In this document: positions 5,636-6,789 of the stretch, piece by piece | Numbering within the stretch: the first letter of the stretch is position 1 | Layout: every line of letters starts with the position of its first letter | Assembly: GCA_005240015.1 (NCBI GenBank) | Contig: SBBV01000570.1 | Location: 1-6,789, forward strand | From: Candidatus Odyssella thessalonicensis | Lineage (GTDB): Bacteria; Pseudomonadota; Alphaproteobacteria; Bin65 | Length of the DNA stretch: 6,789 nucleotides | Reading direction: 5' to 3' | Notes under the pieces: model-generated | What the model saw: only the letters and a program-made list of their open reading frames with translations | Database searches by the model: none | Told to the model about the DNA's origin: nothing | Program-made: the position numbers and the translations under genes

Positions 5636-6789
5636 TTATGCCGCGACCGGGATCGGCCGCGCGTCGAGTGTCGCGCGATCGTAGAGCAGCAGCGCCTTTT
5701 CCGCCGGCGCGAGCGCCTGGCCGTTGGCGAGCTTCCTTCGCGCCACGAACAGCTCCGCCGACTCGGCGGGCGGGCCCTCCTCGGCCGCGGCCAGCGCCAG
5801 CTTGTGCACGGCGTTGGCGAGCGGATCGGTGAGCACACGGCGGAGCCCGTCCGTCTCGCCGCGCGGCCGCGCCTCGAGAGCGGCGTGGACCTCGCGCGCC
5901 CGTACGAGCACCGGCGGCGGCGCGGTTTCTTCCGGGGTCAGGAACAGGCGGCGCTGGCGCAGCCACGCGCCGAGGTCGCGCCGCGACGAGAGCTGCGCGA
6001 TCGGCACGGCGAGGACCAGCCCCGCCACCAGCGGCGACAGCCACAGGAAGAGCGCGGGATCGATCGCGTAGGCGAGCACGCCCACGAACAGGCCGAGCAG
6101 CATGTGGCCGATATGCGCCGTGAACGCCACCCGCCAGGGAATGCCGCTGTCGTCGCGGTTCTGCGTCGTCCACTCGATCGTGCCCCCGAGCAGCGTCGTC
6201 GCCACGAACTTGCTCTGGAACAGCATCATCGCCGGCGCCAGCAGCGTCGAGTAGACGAGCTCGACGACGGTGCCGACGATGACGCGCAGCGCTCCGCCCG
6301 CCCCGCGCCGCATCGGCCCATCGACGAGCACGAGCAGCACGCCGAGCAGGCGCGGCACCAGCAGGAACGCGAGTGCCAGAAGGAACAGGCTCTTCGCCAG
6401 CGCCGCGTCGAAGATCGGCCAGTCCGGGAACAGCTGTTTCTGAACGCCGAAATAGGCCTTGGGGAACAGCGTGTTCACCGCCGCGATCGTGAGGCCGAGG
6501 CCGAGAAACAAGAGCCACAGCGGCGAGGCCACGTACGACATGATGCCGGAGAGGAAGTGGAAGCGGCTCACCGGGCTCAGGCCGCGCGCTCCCATCACGC
6601 GCGCGTGCTGGAGATTGCCCTGGCACCAGCGGTGATCGCGCTTGGCGTAGTCGAGCAGCGTCGGCGGGGCTTCCTCGTAGGAGCCGCCGAGCTCGGGCAT
6701 GAGCCACACCGACCAGCCGCCGCGCACGAGCAGCGCCGCCTCGACGAAATCGTGCGACAGGATGTGGCCGCCGAACGGCGGCCACATCC
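5636..6789 (-). CDS. opgH: Glucans biosynthesis glucosyltransferase H (C-terminal part, 5' end outside window)
   Basis: OpgH (MdoH) is an inner-membrane family-2 glycosyltransferase that polymerises glucose from UDP-glucose into the backbone of osmoregulated periplasmic glucans. The 383 visible residues begin at PPFGGHILSHDFVEAALL (3-20) and GGSYEEAPPTLLDYAKRDHRWCQGNLQHAR (34-63). These carry the conserved acidic residue of HDFVEA (D13) and the (Q/R)xxRW acceptor/product-site motif (R50-W54), followed by QGNLQH as in MdoH. Five hydrophobic spans follow at about residues 82-104, 133-155, 168-190, 219-242 and 245-266, then a cytoplasmic tail with PLANAVHKLALAAAEEG (322-338), ending at TAA (5638-5636). 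The N-terminal domain and first catalytic aspartates lie beyond 6789, where the usual partner opgG might also be found. No frameshift is seen. Such glucans are typically made under low osmolarity and matter in host association in several alphaproteobacteria; no control site is visible here. Confidence 0.94.
   Translation of the reverse strand, partial: MWPPFGGHILSHDFVEAALLVRGGWSVWLMPELGGSYEEAPPTLLDYAKRDHRWCQGNLQHARVMGARGLSPVSRFHFLSGIMSYVASPLWLLFLGLGLTIAAVNTLFPKAYFGVQKQLFPDWPIFDAALAKSLFLLALAFLLVPRLLGVLLVLVDGPMRRGAGGALRVIVGTVVELVYSTLLAPAMMLFQSKFVATTLLGGTIEWTTQNRDDSGIPWRVAFTAHIGHMLLGLFVGVLAYAIDPALFLWLSPLVAGLVLAVPIAQLSSRRDLGAWLRQRRLFLTPEETAPPPVLVRAREVHAALEARPRGETDGLRRVLTDPLANAVHKLALAAAEEGPPAESAELFVARRKLANGQALAPAEKALLLYDRATLDARPIPVAA

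Noticed and set aside
4608..5684. Plus-strand open frame of 358 codons
   Set aside because: It crosses the methyltransferase antisense, both promoters and the tRNA-Cys gene, so it cannot be a real protein gene.
5619..6785. Second minus-strand frame of 388 codons over opgH
   Set aside because: Frame-shifted shadow of opgH, Arg/Ala-rich; the neighbouring frame has the OpgH motifs and membrane spans.

Overview
The window is GC-rich DNA with a compact housekeeping gene set typical of an alphaproteobacterium. The order isoaspartyl-methyltransferase-like gene, tolC, popZ-type gene, valS, all on the minus strand, is one I associate with Rhizobiales and related alphaproteobacteria. A PopZ-family protein and a CtrA-like box upstream of it point the same way. 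I cannot name a species. The region looks chromosomal: there is no integrase, transposase, phage gene, defence cassette or CRISPR array.

Layout, high to low coordinates (direction of transcription for all protein genes). At 6789-5636 is the C-terminal part of opgH, a glucosyltransferase making osmoregulated periplasmic glucans; its N-terminus lies outside. A plus-strand tRNA-Cys (GCA) at 5376-5449 has its own good promoter. The 5181-5375 interval is a divergent control region holding two sigma70-type promoters, a 25-bp perfect dyad between them, and a 21-bp palindrome in the leader of the next gene. Then follow the PIMT-like methyltransferase (5180-4524), tolC (4452-3010), the popZ-like gene (2861-1593), and the first 463 codons of valS (1389-1), cut by the window edge before the KMSKS region.

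The methyltransferase and tolC are close enough (71 bp) to be co-transcribed. popZ and valS each have their own upstream intergenic region, with a CtrA-like box and a sigma70-like promoter respectively, and a REP-like palindrome lies between them. TolC and OpgH both concern the envelope, PopZ organises the cell pole, and ValS and tRNA-Cys serve translation. This is a conserved neighbourhood rather than a single pathway.

The most unusual item is the C-terminus of the PopZ-like protein. After the family's usual C-terminal helix start it carries twelve uninterrupted 8-residue repeats with Leu, Ile or Val at every fourth position, 25 positions without exception. Four of the units are still recognisable as a 24-bp tandem repeat in the DNA. 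The rest of the window is ordinary core genome, and I found no convincing new multi-gene system.
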